A stretch of DNA of 64,000 bases, taken from the NCBI GenBank assembly GCA_947458265.1, contig CANGYF010000002.1, positions 62,001 through 126,000 of the forward strand, in the 5' to 3' direction. The stretch is from Betaproteobacteria bacterium (GTDB taxonomy: Bacteria; Pseudomonadota; Gammaproteobacteria; Burkholderiales; CAIKXV01). This document shows, one piece after another, positions 29,309 through 38,503 of the stretch. The notes beneath the pieces were generated by a model. That model was given only the letters and a program-made list of their open reading frames with translations. It was not told where the DNA came from and ran no database searches. Numbering within the stretch: position 1 is the first letter of the stretch; each line of letters starts with the position of its first letter. The translations under genes were made by a program, and so were the position numbers.

Positions 29309-29373
29309 CTGTCTCGTGCATGCGAACGCGCGGATTGTAGCGCCCAGAACAGGCATCCGATCAAGGAACGAAC

Positions 29374-30519
29374 ATGACCGCAACTGCGCTCGAACTGCAC
29401 TGGCCGCGAGGCCTCGACGCGGCCCGCTTCCTGCAGCGCCATTGGCAGAAGGAACCGCTGCTGGTACGCGGCGCCTTCCCCGGCTTCCGCGACGGCCTGC
29501 CGCGCAGCCGTCTCGCCGCGCTGGCCGGCCGCGACGACGTAGAGTCGCGACTGGTATCGCATGTCCGGCGCCGCGATGGCGACCGCTACCGGGTCGACCA
29601 TGGCCCGCTCGGACAGCGCTCGCTTGCTCGCCTCGACCGGCCGGATGCGACGCTGCTGGTGCAGGGGGTCAACCTCCACGTGCCGAAGGTGCAACCGGTA
29701 CTCGATGCCTTCGGCTTCATCCCGCTGGCACGCCGCGACGACCTGATGGTCAGCGATGCCTCGCCGGGTGGCGGCGTGGGCCCGCATGTCGACGCCTACG
29801 ATGTGTTCCTGCTGCAGGCGCGCGGCCGGCGCCTGTGGCGCATCGCGCGCAACTTCGACGACACGCTGCTCGAGGATGCGCCGCTGAAGCTCCTGGCCGC
29901 GTTCGAGGCCGAGGATGAATTCCTGCTGGAGCCCGGGGACTTCCTCTACCTGCCGCCGGGTGTCGCGCACGACGGCGTTGCACTGGACGCCTGTGCCACC
30001 TGGTCGATCGGCTTCCGTGCGCCCTCGGCCGGTGAACTGCTGCAGGGCTGGCTGTCCTTCGTCGAGGACGGGTTCGAGCGCGACGAACGCTATGCCGATC
30101 CAGACCTGCAGGCCCAGCGCTCCGGCGCGTGGCTGTCGGACCAGTTCGTCGAACGCGCACGCGGGCTGCTCGGGCGGGCCGCATTCGATCGACGGCTGTT
30201 CGAGCGATTCCTCGGCGAGTACCTCACCGAGCCCAAGCCGCACGTGCGCTTCCACGCGCCTGCCCGGCCAGTGTCCATCGGGACGTTCGGCATGCGCATG
30301 CAGCGCCAGGGGATCGCGCTCGCCACGGCCACGGCGATGCTCCATCGCGCAGACCAGGTGTTCATGAACGGCGAGTCGCGCCGGCTGCCTGCAGAGGCGA
30401 TGCGGGCCGCAGTGACACTGGCCGACCGCCGCGCACTGGAACCGGCCTCGCGCCACGACGCCGCGCTGGTCGATGCCCTCTACGACTGGTACTGCTCGGG
30501 ATACCTTTGCCTGCGATGA
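29374..30519 (+). CDS. roxA: Ribosomal-protein oxygenase RoxA (YcfD-like, JmjC cupin)
   Basis: 381 aa. Iron site H138-V-D140 in VGPHVDAYDVFLLQ and H199 in PPGVAHDGVAL, the JmjC facial triad. RDDLMVSDASPGGG and FLLEPGDFLYLPP match YcfD/RoxA, the enzyme that hydroxylates an arginine of ribosomal protein L16 (uL16) with 2-oxoglutarate and O2. The C-terminal winged-helix-like dimer region is present (LGEYLTEPKPHVRF). Its stop overlaps the next gene by ATGA. Substrate identity is from family knowledge. Confidence 0.92.
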   Translation: MTATALELHWPRGLDAARFLQRHWQKEPLLVRGAFPGFRDGLPRSRLAALAGRDDVESRLVSHVRRRDGDRYRVDHGPLGQRSLARLDRPDATLLVQGVNLHVPKVQPVLDAFGFIPLARRDDLMVSDASPGGGVGPHVDAYDVFLLQARGRRLWRIARNFDDTLLEDAPLKLLAAFEAEDEFLLEPGDFLYLPPGVAHDGVALDACATWSIGFRAPSAGELLQGWLSFVEDGFERDERYADPDLQAQRSGAWLSDQFVERARGLLGRAAFDRRLFERFLGEYLTEPKPHVRFHAPARPVSIGTFGMRMQRQGIALATATAMLHRADQVFMNGESRRLPAEAMRAAVTLADRRALEPASRHDAALVDALYDWYCSGYLCLR

Positions 30520-31025
30520 GTGATTCCGACCCGCATCCCGACCCGCAGGCACCCGGCTACCGGCGCCTCGACTCGCTCGCCGAATACCATGCCGCGTTCG
30601 ATGCACTGCTCGCGCGTGCGCGACGCGAGGCCTGGATGTTCGACCTCACGCTGAACCGCTCGTTCGACCGCCCGGAACGCATCGAGCGCCTGAACGCTTT
30701 CCTGGCGGGCAGCCGGCATGCACGCCTGCGCATCCTGCTGCACGATGCCTCGACGGTGCAGGCGAACTGCCCGCGCCTGTGCACCCTGCTGCGCAAGTTC
30801 AGCGACGCGATCGTGATCTGCCAGACCACCGAGGCGGCACGCAGTGCGGCCGACCCGCTGCTCGTGGTCGATGCGATGCATGCACTGCGACGCGTGCACC
30901 ACGCCTCGTTGCGCTCGGTGCTGATCACCGACGACCCGGTGGCCGTGCGCCCGCTGCATGAACGCCTGTTGCAGATCCATGAAGCATCGGTGCCTGCAGT
31001 GGCTGCAACGACGCTCGGACTGTGA
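30516..31025 (+). CDS. Conserved hypothetical protein downstream of roxA
   Basis: 169 aa, overlapping the roxA stop by 4 bp (ATGA). Soluble, no signal peptide. It has a repeat-free alpha/beta pattern: MFDLTLNRSFDRPERIERLNAFL, ARLRILLHDAST, CPRLCTLLRKFSDAI, PLLVVDAMHALRRV, and SVLITDDPVAVRPLHERL. The layout, a short strand followed by RILLHDAS, recalls the phospholipase-D/NYN-like hypothetical proteins paired with roxA in beta-proteobacteria, but no catalytic HKD motif is present. Function unknown; expressed with roxA. Confidence 0.75.
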   Translation: MSDSDPHPDPQAPGYRRLDSLAEYHAAFDALLARARREAWMFDLTLNRSFDRPERIERLNAFLAGSRHARLRILLHDASTVQANCPRLCTLLRKFSDAIVICQTTEAARSAADPLLVVDAMHALRRVHHASLRSVLITDDPVAVRPLHERLLQIHEASVPAVAATTLGL

Positions 31026-31345
31026 CGCACCCTCCGTCTCATGATGGAAAATCGCGTTGCACAGGCGAGACCGATGTGCATTCGTGCACATCGCCTGTGC
31101 TAACATCCGCGTGTTCGGTTGGAGTGTACCGAGCAAGCATTGGCCGACAAGCGGCCTGTCTGGATGTAAGCAGTCTTCAAGACGAACGGTCTACCGGGTC
31201 CCCCGCGGGGTAGATCGAAAGCGACACCGCGTCGCAAGTTCTGTTTCGCGTCCATCGTTGTTCGCGAAGCATGCGTGCTCACCCACTCCGAACACTCGGC
31301 TCTGCGTCGAACGACTCCAACTATCGCCACTTTCAAGGGAAGAAC
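31026..31345. other. 320-bp non-coding leader region before the lipoprotein gene
   Basis: Holds a strong imperfect hairpin (31060-31099), an extended -10-like element TGC-TAACAT (31098-31106), a small hairpin GTCTT-C-AAGAC and a CTACC...GGTAG arm pair near 31190-31213. No tRNA features or family-matched frame were found. It may be a long 5' leader of the lipoprotein gene or hold a small RNA. Confidence 0.5.
31060..31099 (+). promoter_or_regulatory. Long inverted repeat with TTCG loop and 6-nt bulge
   Basis: Left arm CACAGGCGA (31060-31068), bulge GACCGA (31069-31074), TGTGCA (31075-31080), loop TTCG, right arm TGCACATCGCCTGTG (31085-31099). All 15 pairs match. No T-run follows, so it is not a usual terminator. 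It may be an RNA leader structure or an operator just upstream of the TAACAT element. Confidence 0.6.
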
Positions 31346-31618
31346 ATGAAACGCTCGATCCTCATCGCTGTTGCTCTCTCCGCTGTCCTGGTCGGTTGCG
31401 GCAAGGAAGAGCCGCCGAAGCCGGCAGCTCCCGCTCCGGCAGCCCCGGCTGCTGCGCCGGCACCGGCACCGGCGCCCGCGCCGGCACCCGATGCAGCCCC
31501 GGCCCCGGCCCCGGCCCCGGCCAGCGGCCCGGCAGCGGATTCCCCGTCGGCCGCCCCTGGCGCCGGCCCGGCTCCGACGCCCGCCGCGGACGCAGCCAAG
31601 GACGCACCGAAGAAGTAA
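31346..31618 (+). CDS. Small proline/alanine-rich lipoprotein
   Basis: 90 aa. Signal MKRSILIAVALSAVLVGC with a lipobox LVGC (cysteine 18). The rest is almost all Ala and Pro with scattered Asp and Ser (KPAAPAPAAPAAAPAPAPAP and similar), ending AAKDAPKK. Such a low-complexity stalk can span periplasm or peptidoglycan. AAGGGAAGA precedes the ATG. Family not recognised. A strong intrinsic terminator follows 33 bp after the stop. The GCCGGC-rich repeat tract may vary in length between strains. Confidence 0.8.
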   Translation: MKRSILIAVALSAVLVGCGKEEPPKPAAPAPAAPAAAPAPAPAPAPAPDAAPAPAPAPASGPAADSPSAAPGAGPAPTPAADAAKDAPKK

Positions 31619-31650
31619 CGGTCGCCCACCCCGTTACACGGGGCGCGTTG

Positions 31651-31678
31651 AAAAAACCGGCCGCATGGCCGGTTTTTT
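31651..31678. terminator. Bidirectional rho-independent terminator
   Basis: Perfect inverted repeat: AAAAAACCGGCC, GCAT, GGCCGGTTTTTT. GC stem of six pairs flanked by A/T tracts on both sides, so it can stop transcription from the lipoprotein gene on the plus strand and from the MBL hydrolase gene on the minus strand. It is the clearest terminator in the window. Confidence 0.95.
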
Positions 31679-31735
31679 CTTGCCTGTCTTTTCTCGTCTG
31701 GCCACGAGGCAGAGCGAAGCGCCGTCCGATGCGCT

Positions 31736-32512
31736 TCAGGCGCCGCCTGCAGAAACCTCACGCCAGTCGAGGCCTTCCTCGGTCGCCACGCTGATCCAGT
31801 CCGGCGCGCAGCCAAGCGCGCCCGAAAACGCCGTGCGCGCAAGGTCCGCGGTATTGTTCTTCAACGACAGGTGTGCAGCCACGACATGCTGCAGCCCGTC
31901 CCCTGCCACGGCACCCAGCAGTTGCGCCGCTACCGCGTTGGACAGGTGCCCGTAGCGCCCGCCAACGCGTTCCTTGAGGAACTTCGGATACGGCCCCTGT
32001 CGCAGCATGTCCTCGTCGTGGTTCGCCTCCAGCACCAGCGCATCGAGTCCGGAGAAGCACGCAACCACGTGCGGCGTGATGGAGCCCAGGTCGGTGATCA
32101 CGCCCAGGCTCACGCTTCCATCGCCCAGCACATACTGCACCGGTTCACGGGCATCATGCGGGACGGCCACTGGCAGCACCTCGATGTCGCCGATCGCCAC
32201 CCGCCCGGAGGGTTCGAGTTCGCGCAGGCAGGCGACGCCGGCCAGCGCTGTACCGGCCCCCTGCAGGGTGCCGTAGGTCGCATGGACCGGGATCGAATGC
32301 CGGCGCGCAAAGGCCGAAGCACCACCGACATGGTCGTCATGCTCATGGGTCACCAGGATCGCGTCGATCCCGGCCGGATCGGTGCCTGCACGCAGCAGGC
32401 GCGCAGTCAGCCGGTCCGGACCGATGCCGCAATCGATCAGGACTCGCGTCCTGCCGGATTCGATGAGCCAGGCGTTACCACTGCTGCCACTGCCCAGCGA
32501 GCAGAACCGCAC
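31736..32512 (-). CDS. MBL-fold metallo-hydrolase (YycJ/WalJ-like)
   Basis: 258 aa from a GTG start (GTGCGGTTCTGCTCG gives MRFCSLGSGSSGNAWLIE). The metallo-beta-lactamase motif THEHDDHVGG near residue 55 supplies the metal ligands; the rest (LITDLGSITPHV, LEANHDEDMLRQGPYPKFLKERV, GRYGHLSNAVAAQLL, HLSLKNNTADLA) matches the YycJ/WalJ group, thought to act on DNA ends or cell-wall regulation in Firmicutes. Here it follows bamC with 47 bp between and ends before the shared terminator. The biochemical role is not known in this clade. Confidence 0.88.
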   Translation of the reverse strand: MRFCSLGSGSSGNAWLIESGRTRVLIDCGIGPDRLTARLLRAGTDPAGIDAILVTHEHDDHVGGASAFARRHSIPVHATYGTLQGAGTALAGVACLRELEPSGRVAIGDIEVLPVAVPHDAREPVQYVLGDGSVSLGVITDLGSITPHVVACFSGLDALVLEANHDEDMLRQGPYPKFLKERVGGRYGHLSNAVAAQLLGAVAGDGLQHVVAAHLSLKNNTADLARTAFSGALGCAPDWISVATEEGLDWREVSAGGA

Positions 32513-32559
32513 CGGTCAGCCGACGGGCGTGGCCGACCGCATCGCCCAGCGGAGCCGCA

Positions 32560-33726
32560 TCAACGCAACTGCTCCAGCAGCACCGTCAGGATGCGCTGCG
32601 CGGTTTCGGACCGGTCAGGTGCGCCCTCCCGGTTGAACACCTGCACCCGCGTGCTGGCGCCATCGACGGCGCCGACCAGAATGCGGAACTGTTCGGCCTT
32701 GCGCGGCGCCACCGTGTCGCCCCGCCAGAATGCGAGCCTGGACAGGTAACCCTCTTTCTGCGGGGCCGCATCCGTGTCTGCATAACGCACGAAATAGAGT
32801 CCCTTCGAGCGGTCGCGATCCTCGACGGTGAAGCCGATACGATCGAGCGCCAGGCCGACCCTGCGCCAGGCACGATCGAAATCATCGGCGACGGTCAGGC
32901 TGGAGGTACCGTCCGCGGCCTTCGTGATCTGTGCGCGCGCCGGTGCCGGCGCCTGCGAACGTGCCAGGCTGTCCTTGGCGACCCCCTCGGGCGTGCCGAA
33001 ACGCACCATGATCCGGCGCAGCATCTCTGCCTCGAGGTCGGTGTCGCTGGGCCGCTGCTGCCACCTGAACTCCGGGCTGTTGACGCCGACCTGCACCTCT
33101 TCCAGGCCCCGGTGGCTGACGTAGATCTCGGTGCTGCCGTCCGGCCCTCGTTCGAGCCGGGTACGGAAGCGATCGCGCGTCCCGCTTGCGCGGACCGTCG
33201 ATACCAGCCGGTCGAACAGACCGCGGATACCGCCTTCCGACACGCGCGGCCGATTCTCGCTCCAGTCGGTCTCGAGCACGCCGGCCTCGGGTGTCTCGAC
33301 CGCCAGCAGGAAACCGGACTCTAGCCAGAACTCGCGCACCAGCGGCCACACCTTCTCGGGTGTACCCGGCACGACCAGCCAGCGCTCGGTTCCAGAGCGC
33401 TCGATGCGCGTCTTCTCGACCTGCGGCAGGACGCCGGTGGCACCCGGCGCGGGCTTGCCCTTGCGCTGCTTGTCGAACTCGGAGAACGTGGTGCTGGCGG
33501 CCCCGCCACCGACCTCGGGGACGTTGAAGCGGGTGTCTGCATTGGGACGGGCGAGATCTGGCGGCACCTCGAGCGGCGGCAGGCGGCCGGTGTTGCGGTA
33601 GTCGCCGCGCTGTCCATCGAAGACGCTCGATATCGTCTGACACCCGCCCAGCGACAGCGTTGTCGCGACGATCAGGAAGCAACGGGCGCGGGAAGCGGCC
33701 GGCGCGCTGGACTTTCGGTACGTCAT
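32560..33726 (-). CDS. bamC: BamC, outer-membrane protein assembly lipoprotein
   Basis: 388 aa. ATG overlaps the dapA TGA by 4 bp. Signal peptide [14 protein letters not shown] with lipobox LGGC (about residue 26). The mature protein has [18 protein letters not shown], typical of BamC/NlpB, then two similar helix-grip domains ([20 protein letters not shown] and [19 protein letters not shown]). BamC is the accessory subunit of the BAM complex that inserts beta-barrel proteins. The dapA-bamC order is the same as in E. coli. Confidence 0.94.
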   Translation of the reverse strand: MTYRKSSAPAASRARCFLIVATTLSLGGCQTISSVFDGQRGDYRNTGRLPPLEVPPDLARPNADTRFNVPEVGGGAASTTFSEFDKQRKGKPAPGATGVLPQVEKTRIERSGTERWLVVPGTPEKVWPLVREFWLESGFLLAVETPEAGVLETDWSENRPRVSEGGIRGLFDRLVSTVRASGTRDRFRTRLERGPDGSTEIYVSHRGLEEVQVGVNSPEFRWQQRPSDTDLEAEMLRRIMVRFGTPEGVAKDSLARSQAPAPARAQITKAADGTSSLTVADDFDRAWRRVGLALDRIGFTVEDRDRSKGLYFVRYADTDAAPQKEGYLSRLAFWRGDTVAPRKAEQFRILVGAVDGASTRVQVFNREGAPDRSETAQRILTVLLEQLR

Positions 33727-34625
33727 GAACGGACTCCACTGCCGCTGGCCGGTGCAATACCGGCCTGCTGCAAAGCGCTTCGGACGGTGTCGTGGTGCGC
33801 TGGCGACAGCGGGGTCAGCGGCAGCCGGATGCCGCCTTCGATCATCCCCATCTGCTGCAACGCCCACTTGACCGGGATCGGGTTCGCCTCGACGAACAGG
33901 TGCCTGTGCAACCCGAGCAGGTCGTCGTTGATCGCGCGCGCATCGGCCACGCGACCGGCCAGCGCCGCGTCGCACAGCCCGCGCATGGCACGCGGCGCGA
34001 CGTTGGTGGTGACCGAGATCACGCCATGCATGCCGCAGAACATGGCAGCCATCGCCGTCGCGTCGTCGCCGCTCAGCACGCAGAAGCCCTTCGGCGCACG
34101 CCGAGCGAGGTCGCTGGTGCGGAACAGGTCTCCGGTCGCGTCTTTCAGGCCGATGACGCCAGGTACCTGCGCCAGGCGAAGCGTCGTGTCGACCGACAGA
34201 TCGGCGATCGTGCGCGAGGGCACGTTGTAGAGCATCAGTGGCAGGTCGACCGATTCGGCGATCGTGCGGAAGTGCCGGTACAGCCCTTCATGCGTCGGCT
34301 TGTTGTAGTAAGGCACGACGGACAACCCGGCCGCGGCGCCGACCTCGCGTGCATACCGGGTGAGTTCGACCGCTTCGGAGGTCGAGTTCGCCCCGGTACC
34401 GGCGATGACCGGCAGACGGCCCGCCGCATGCTCGACCGCCGTGCGGATGAGCAGGCAATGCTCTTCATGGTCGACCGTCGGCGATTCGCCGGTCGTACCG
34501 ACGATCACGATCCCCTCCGTCCCCTCGGCGACATGCCAGTCGATGAGCGAACGCAGGCGGTCGAGGTCGAGGCTCCCGTCAGGGAACATCGGAGTGACGA
34601 TCGCCACCAGGCTGCCAGAAAACAT
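33723..34625 (-). CDS. dapA: DapA, 4-hydroxy-tetrahydrodipicolinate synthase
   Basis: 300 aa TIM-barrel. [14 protein letters not shown] near residue 43, the tyrosine motif [26 protein letters not shown], and the Schiff-base lysine in [11 protein letters not shown] near 162. It condenses pyruvate with aspartate semialdehyde, the first step of lysine and diaminopimelate synthesis. It starts upstream of bamC and is separated from fliR by 113 bp of GC-rich sequence with only a small CGCGG/CCGCG hairpin and no U-tract. Confidence 0.96.
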   Translation of the reverse strand: MFSGSLVAIVTPMFPDGSLDLDRLRSLIDWHVAEGTEGIVIVGTTGESPTVDHEEHCLLIRTAVEHAAGRLPVIAGTGANSTSEAVELTRYAREVGAAAGLSVVPYYNKPTHEGLYRHFRTIAESVDLPLMLYNVPSRTIADLSVDTTLRLAQVPGVIGLKDATGDLFRTSDLARRAPKGFCVLSGDDATAMAAMFCGMHGVISVTTNVAPRAMRGLCDAALAGRVADARAINDDLLGLHRHLFVEANPIPVKWALQQMGMIEGGIRLPLTPLSPAHHDTVRSALQQAGIAPASGSGVRS

Positions 34626-34738
34626 GGACGGACTCCCGCCGCGGGAAAACCGCGATTCTACCCAACACCGCCCCCGGCAGGCGGACGTTACAGGCGCTTA
34701 CGTCGGACGCACCGTCCCAGCCTGGCCATCGACGCCGG

Positions 34739-35536
34739 TCAGCGTACGGGAACCGTCGCCATGCCCCGCAGCAGCAGGACCAGCGTCTCGATGCCGGTAT
34801 GGAACATCCGGTCCAGCAGGGGCAGGAAATAGGGTGTCATCAGGTAGATGGACGCGAATCCGATCAGCAGGATGAACGGGAAGCCGACCGCGAAGATGTT
34901 CATCTGCGGCGCCGCGCGGGAAATGATTCCGATGCCGAAGTTGGCGATCAGCAGCGTCGCGATCAACGGCAGCGCCAGCGTGAATCCGACCAGGAAGATC
35001 TGCGTCCCCCAGCGGGCGTAGGCGGCGAAGCCGTTGCTGTCGAGTCCCAAGGTCCCGATCGGCAGGATGCGGAAGCTTTCGATCAGCGTCGACAGGACCA
35101 GCGCATGGCCGTTGATCGACAGGAACACGAGGATGGCGAGCAGCCCGAGGTATTGCCCGACCACCGGCACCTGTGCCGAGGTCTGGGGATCGAAGAAGGT
35201 GGCGAAACCGAGGCCCATCTGCAGCCCCATCACCTGCCCGGCCATCTCGACTGCGGCGAAGATCACCCTCACGGCGAACCCGATCGCCACGCCGATCAGG
35301 ATCTGCTGGGCGAGGATCGCGAGGCCGATCGGCGAGGCCGGCTCGATCGCCGGCAGCGGGCCGAGGGTCGGCGCGATCGCCACCGAGATGGCCAGCGCCA
35401 GGCCGATCTTCAACCGGATCGGCACCGAGCGGTTACCCAGGACCGGATCGGCGGATATGTAGCCCATCACGCGCACGAACGGGTACAGGTAGGTGGCGAG
35501 CAGCAGGTTCCACTGCGCCGTGGTCAGTTCGATCAT
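34739..35536 (-). CDS. fliR: FliR, flagellar export apparatus protein
   Basis: 265 aa with about six to seven membrane segments; FTLALPLIATLLIANFGIGIISRAAPQMNIFAVGFP-type sequence lies near residues 180-215 and LDPQTSAQVPV-like FFDPQTSAQVPVVGQYLG near 135-150. FliR forms part of the export gate with FliP and FliQ. The gene is last in the fliLMNOPQR group, 28 bp after fliQ. Confidence 0.95.
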   Translation of the reverse strand: MIELTTAQWNLLLATYLYPFVRVMGYISADPVLGNRSVPIRLKIGLALAISVAIAPTLGPLPAIEPASPIGLAILAQQILIGVAIGFAVRVIFAAVEMAGQVMGLQMGLGFATFFDPQTSAQVPVVGQYLGLLAILVFLSINGHALVLSTLIESFRILPIGTLGLDSNGFAAYARWGTQIFLVGFTLALPLIATLLIANFGIGIISRAAPQMNIFAVGFPFILLIGFASIYLMTPYFLPLLDRMFHTGIETLVLLLRGMATVPVR

Positions 35537-35564
35537 CGCGAGCGCGGCGGCACGGCCGCCGTCC

Positions 35565-35834
35565 CTAGCCGACCAGCCCGGGGATGCTCTCGAACAGCCG
35601 GCGCGTGTAGTCCACCAGCAACTGCAGCATCCAGGGCCCGGCGAGCACGGCGACCACGAACATCACGAGCAGTTTCGGGATGAACGACAGCGTCATCTCA
35701 TTGATCTGCGTGGCCGCCTGGAACACGCTGACCAGCAGGCCGGTCACCAGGGCCGCGACCAGCAGCGGCATCGACAGCATGATCGTGAGCTCGAGCCCCT
35801 GGCGTGCGATCGAGATGAAGTCTTCCGGGTTCAA
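35565..35834 (-). CDS. fliQ: FliQ, flagellar export apparatus protein
   Basis: 89 aa, two membrane helices ([21 protein letters not shown] and [19 protein letters not shown]). [17 protein letters not shown] is the conserved FliQ loop. Start overlaps the fliP stop as ATGA. Part of the FliP5Q4R1 gate. Confidence 0.95.
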   Translation of the reverse strand: MNPEDFISIARQGLELTIMLSMPLLVAALVTGLLVSVFQAATQINEMTLSFIPKLLVMFVVAVLAGPWMLQLLVDYTRRLFESIPGLVG

Positions 35835-36589
35835 ACCTGGAAGCTCCGTACCAGCGATCCGATCAGCAGGTTCCAGCCGTCGACCACGACGAACAGCATG
35901 AGCTTGAACGGCAGCGAAATGATGACCGGCGAGAGCATCATCATGCCCATCGACATCAACACGCTCGCCACCACCATGTCGATGACCAGGAAGGGGATGA
36001 AGATCACGAAGCCGATCTGGAACGCGGTCTTCAGCTCGCTGATGATGAACGCCGGCACCAGCACCTTGAGCGGCACCGCCTCCGGCCCCTGTAGCGGCGG
36101 CGTGTTCGACAGGCGCACGAACAGCGCGAGGTCCGACTGCCGCGTCTGCTTGAGCATGAACTCACGGAACGGCACCACGCCACGCTCGGCCGCGGTCATC
36201 AGGTCTATCTTGTTCTCCGAGAACGGCACATAGGCATCCTGGTAGGCCTTCTCGAACGCCGGGGCCATCACGAAGAACGTGAGGAACAGGGCCAGACCGA
36301 TCAATACCTGGTTCGGCGGCGCCTGCAGCGTGCCGATGGCCTGCCGCAGCAGCGACAGCACGATCACGATCCGGGTGAAGGCCGTCATCATCAGCACCGC
36401 TGCCGGGATGAAGGTGAGCGCGGTCAGGAACAGCAGCGTCTGGATGGTGAGCGAATAGGTCTGCGCGCCCCCGGTGCCCGGCGTCGAGGTGACAGCCGGC
36501 AGCCCCTGCGCCGAGGCGCCAGCCGCGACAAGACCCAGCCCCGCGGCAAGCGCGGCCAGGACCGCGCCGCGGGCGCAGGTGCGCGTCAT
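35831..36589 (-). CDS. fliP: FliP, flagellar export apparatus protein
   Basis: 252 aa with a signal peptide ([20 protein letters not shown], cleaved near ASA-QG), as usual for FliP. Core motifs: [64 protein letters not shown] (here [19 protein letters not shown]) and [20 protein letters not shown]. The ATG at 36589 is 2 bp after the fliO stop. The frame is open upstream to 37000 but that stretch runs over fliO and has no similarity. Confidence 0.96.
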   Translation of the reverse strand: MTRTCARGAVLAALAAGLGLVAAGASAQGLPAVTSTPGTGGAQTYSLTIQTLLFLTALTFIPAAVLMMTAFTRIVIVLSLLRQAIGTLQAPPNQVLIGLALFLTFFVMAPAFEKAYQDAYVPFSENKIDLMTAAERGVVPFREFMLKQTRQSDLALFVRLSNTPPLQGPEAVPLKVLVPAFIISELKTAFQIGFVIFIPFLVIDMVVASVLMSMGMMMLSPVIISLPFKLMLFVVVDGWNLLIGSLVRSFQV

Positions 36590-36591
36590 GC

Positions 36592-37023
36592 TCAACGCTG
36601 CTGCCCGCCGCCAGACAGCAGCCGCTTCAGCCAGGCCGGATCGAGCGCACCGCCGGCGCCGGCCTGCGTACCCGCCGCAGGAGCGCCAGCGCCCTTCGGC
36701 AGGGCCTGCAGCAGGTTGACGCTGCCGGCGGCCACGCCCAGCACCAGCCACTGCTCGCCGACCTCGACCACCACCAGCCGTTCGCGCGGCCCGACCATCA
36801 CGCCACCGACCACGCGAAGCAGGCCGCCCGCACTCTGCGACGGTCCGATGCGGCGCAGCAACCAGCCGGTGGCGACGATCGCAGCGACTACCAGCGCCAA
36901 CCCGAGCAGCACCTGCAGCAGGCCGGAGAAGGTCACCGGCGACGGCGGCAGCGCATCGGCCGCATGCACGGCGGTGGCAATCGGGCCGAGCGCCATGCAC
37001 AGCAGCGCGTGCGCCAGCTTCAT
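36592..37023 (-). CDS. fliO: FliO, flagellar export apparatus accessory protein
   Basis: 143 aa. Short signal or leader segment, one membrane helix ([22 protein letters not shown]) and the cytoplasmic domain with [30 protein letters not shown], typical of FliO. It helps assemble FliP. Its start overlaps the fliN stop by 4 bp (ATGA). Confidence 0.9.
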   Translation of the reverse strand: MKLAHALLCMALGPIATAVHAADALPPSPVTFSGLLQVLLGLALVVAAIVATGWLLRRIGPSQSAGGLLRVVGGVMVGPRERLVVVEVGEQWLVLGVAAGSVNLLQALPKGAGAPAAGTQAGAGGALDPAWLKRLLSGGGQQR

Positions 37024-37445
37024 CGGTTCAAGCGCCGCAGCCGCTCTTCGGGCGTGATGATGTCGGTCAGGCGGATGCCGAACTTCTCGTTCACCACCAC
37101 GACCTCGCCCTGTGCGATCAGGCAGCCGTTCACCAGCACGGTCATCGGCTCCCCGGCCATGCCGTCGAGCTCGATCACCGATCCCTGGGCCAGTTGCAGC
37201 AAGTTGCGGATCTGGATCTTCGTGCGACCGAGCTCGACGGTGATAGTCACCGGGATGTCGAGGATCATGTCGAGATTGCCGGGCGCCGCACCGGCGGTGT
37301 CGCCCTTCAGCTGCGGGAACGAGGCCGGCTGCGCGAAGTCGCCCGCCGCCGAAGCCGTCGTTTCCTGTTCGGCGAGCGCAGCTGCCCAGTCGTCGGCGCT
37401 GATGTCCTCGCCGCCGCCCGCCGGGTCCTCGCCTGGCTCAGCCAC
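37020..37445 (-). CDS. fliN: FliN, flagellar motor switch protein (GTG start)
   Basis: 141 aa. The conserved C-terminal domain is [36 protein letters not shown], with [32 protein letters not shown] at the end. The start is a GTG preceded by AGGGGAG, overlapping the fliM stop by 8 bp. N-terminal acidic region ([19 protein letters not shown]). Part of the C-ring that sets rotation direction. Confidence 0.95.
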   Translation of the reverse strand: MAEPGEDPAGGGEDISADDWAAALAEQETTASAAGDFAQPASFPQLKGDTAGAAPGNLDMILDIPVTITVELGRTKIQIRNLLQLAQGSVIELDGMAGEPMTVLVNGCLIAQGEVVVVNEKFGIRLTDIITPEERLRRLNR

Positions 37446-38445
37446 TGGTGGTACTCCCCTCAAGCAATGCCGCGACCGGCTCGTTCACGAAGCGATTCAC
37501 CTTGAGCGCATAGCGCCCTTCGGCGATGCCGTAAGAGCAGTCGAGCACCGGGATGCCGTCGATGTCGGCAACGATCGAGGGCGGCATGTCGAGCCCGATC
37601 ACGTCTCCGACTTCGAGCTGCATCAGGTCCCGCAGTGTCACCGTGGCTGTCCCGAGGTTTGCAACGAGGGCGACCTCCGCATCCTGTATCTGTCGCTTGA
37701 GCATCGTGACCCAGCGTGCATCCGAATCGCTGCGGTCGGCCTGCATCCCGCTGTAGATCAAGTCGCGGAGCGGTTCCAGCATAGCATAGGGCATGCATAT
37801 GTTGAACTCGCCGCCGCCCGATCCGAGGTCGATGGTGAACGTCGACACCACCACCACTTCGGTCGGCGTCGCGATGTTGGCGAATTGCGTGTTCATCTCG
37901 GAGCGCACGTACTCGAACTTGAGCGGGTGGACCGAGTGCCACGACTTCTCGTAGTCGGCGAAGGACAGCTTCAGGATGTTCTGGATGATCCGCAGTTCGG
38001 TGGCAGTGAAGTCGCGGCCCTCGACGCGCGTATGGATCTTGCCGCTGCCGCCGAACAGGCAGTCGATGATCTGGAACACCAGGTTAGGGTCGAGCACGAA
38101 CAGCGAAGTCCCGCGCAGCGGCTTCGCATGCACGAGGTTCAGGTTGGTCGGGACAGGCAGGTTGCGGGTGAAATCGCTGTACTTGATCACGCGCACCGGA
38201 CCGACCGCGATCTCGGGTGACCGGCGCAGGTAGCCGTAGAGGGAGATGCGCAGCAGTCGGGCGAAGCGCTCGTTGATGAGCTCCAGCGTAGGCATGCGCC
38301 CACGGACGATCCGTTCCTGCCGGCCGATATCGTAGGGCCGGATACCATCGGACGCATTGTCGTCGTCCGGCGACTCTTCCGTATCGCCGGACACGCCGCG
38401 CAGCAGCGCGTCGACCTCGTCCTGGGAGAGTATGTCTTCGGCCAT
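37438..38445 (-). CDS. fliM: FliM, flagellar motor switch protein
   Basis: 335 aa. N-terminal CheY-binding peptide DILSQDEVDALLRGV, then MPTLELINERFARLLRISLYGYLRRSPE, a CheC-like middle domain, and a SpoA-like C-terminus (GTATVTLRDLMQLEVGDVIGLDMP). FliM carries the phospho-CheY signal to the rotor. It follows fliL by 58 bp. Confidence 0.96.
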   Translation of the reverse strand: MAEDILSQDEVDALLRGVSGDTEESPDDDNASDGIRPYDIGRQERIVRGRMPTLELINERFARLLRISLYGYLRRSPEIAVGPVRVIKYSDFTRNLPVPTNLNLVHAKPLRGTSLFVLDPNLVFQIIDCLFGGSGKIHTRVEGRDFTATELRIIQNILKLSFADYEKSWHSVHPLKFEYVRSEMNTQFANIATPTEVVVVSTFTIDLGSGGGEFNICMPYAMLEPLRDLIYSGMQADRSDSDARWVTMLKRQIQDAEVALVANLGTATVTLRDLMQLEVGDVIGLDMPPSIVADIDGIPVLDCSYGIAEGRYALKVNRFVNEPVAALLEGSTTSG

Positions 38446-38503
38446 GGGGGAGCTGTCGTCGGTCTGGCGTCAGTGTCGGTACGCGGGAGCGGGCCTGCTG
38501 CGG

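Noticed and set aside
31060..31099. Hairpin after the roxA operon as an intrinsic terminator
   Set aside because: No T-run follows the stem; the sequence after it is CTAACATCC.
31107..31345. tRNA or 6S RNA in the gap before the lipoprotein gene
   Set aside because: No TTCGAA loop, CCA end or known 6S central bubble pattern was found.
31400..31600. Repeat-rich stretch as a CRISPR-like array
   Set aside because: Repeats are short in-frame Ala/Pro codons without constant-length spacers, and no cas genes are nearby.
34626..34738. CGCGG-GAAAA-CCGCG hairpin between dapA and fliR as a terminator
   Set aside because: Stem is only five pairs and no U-tract follows on either strand.
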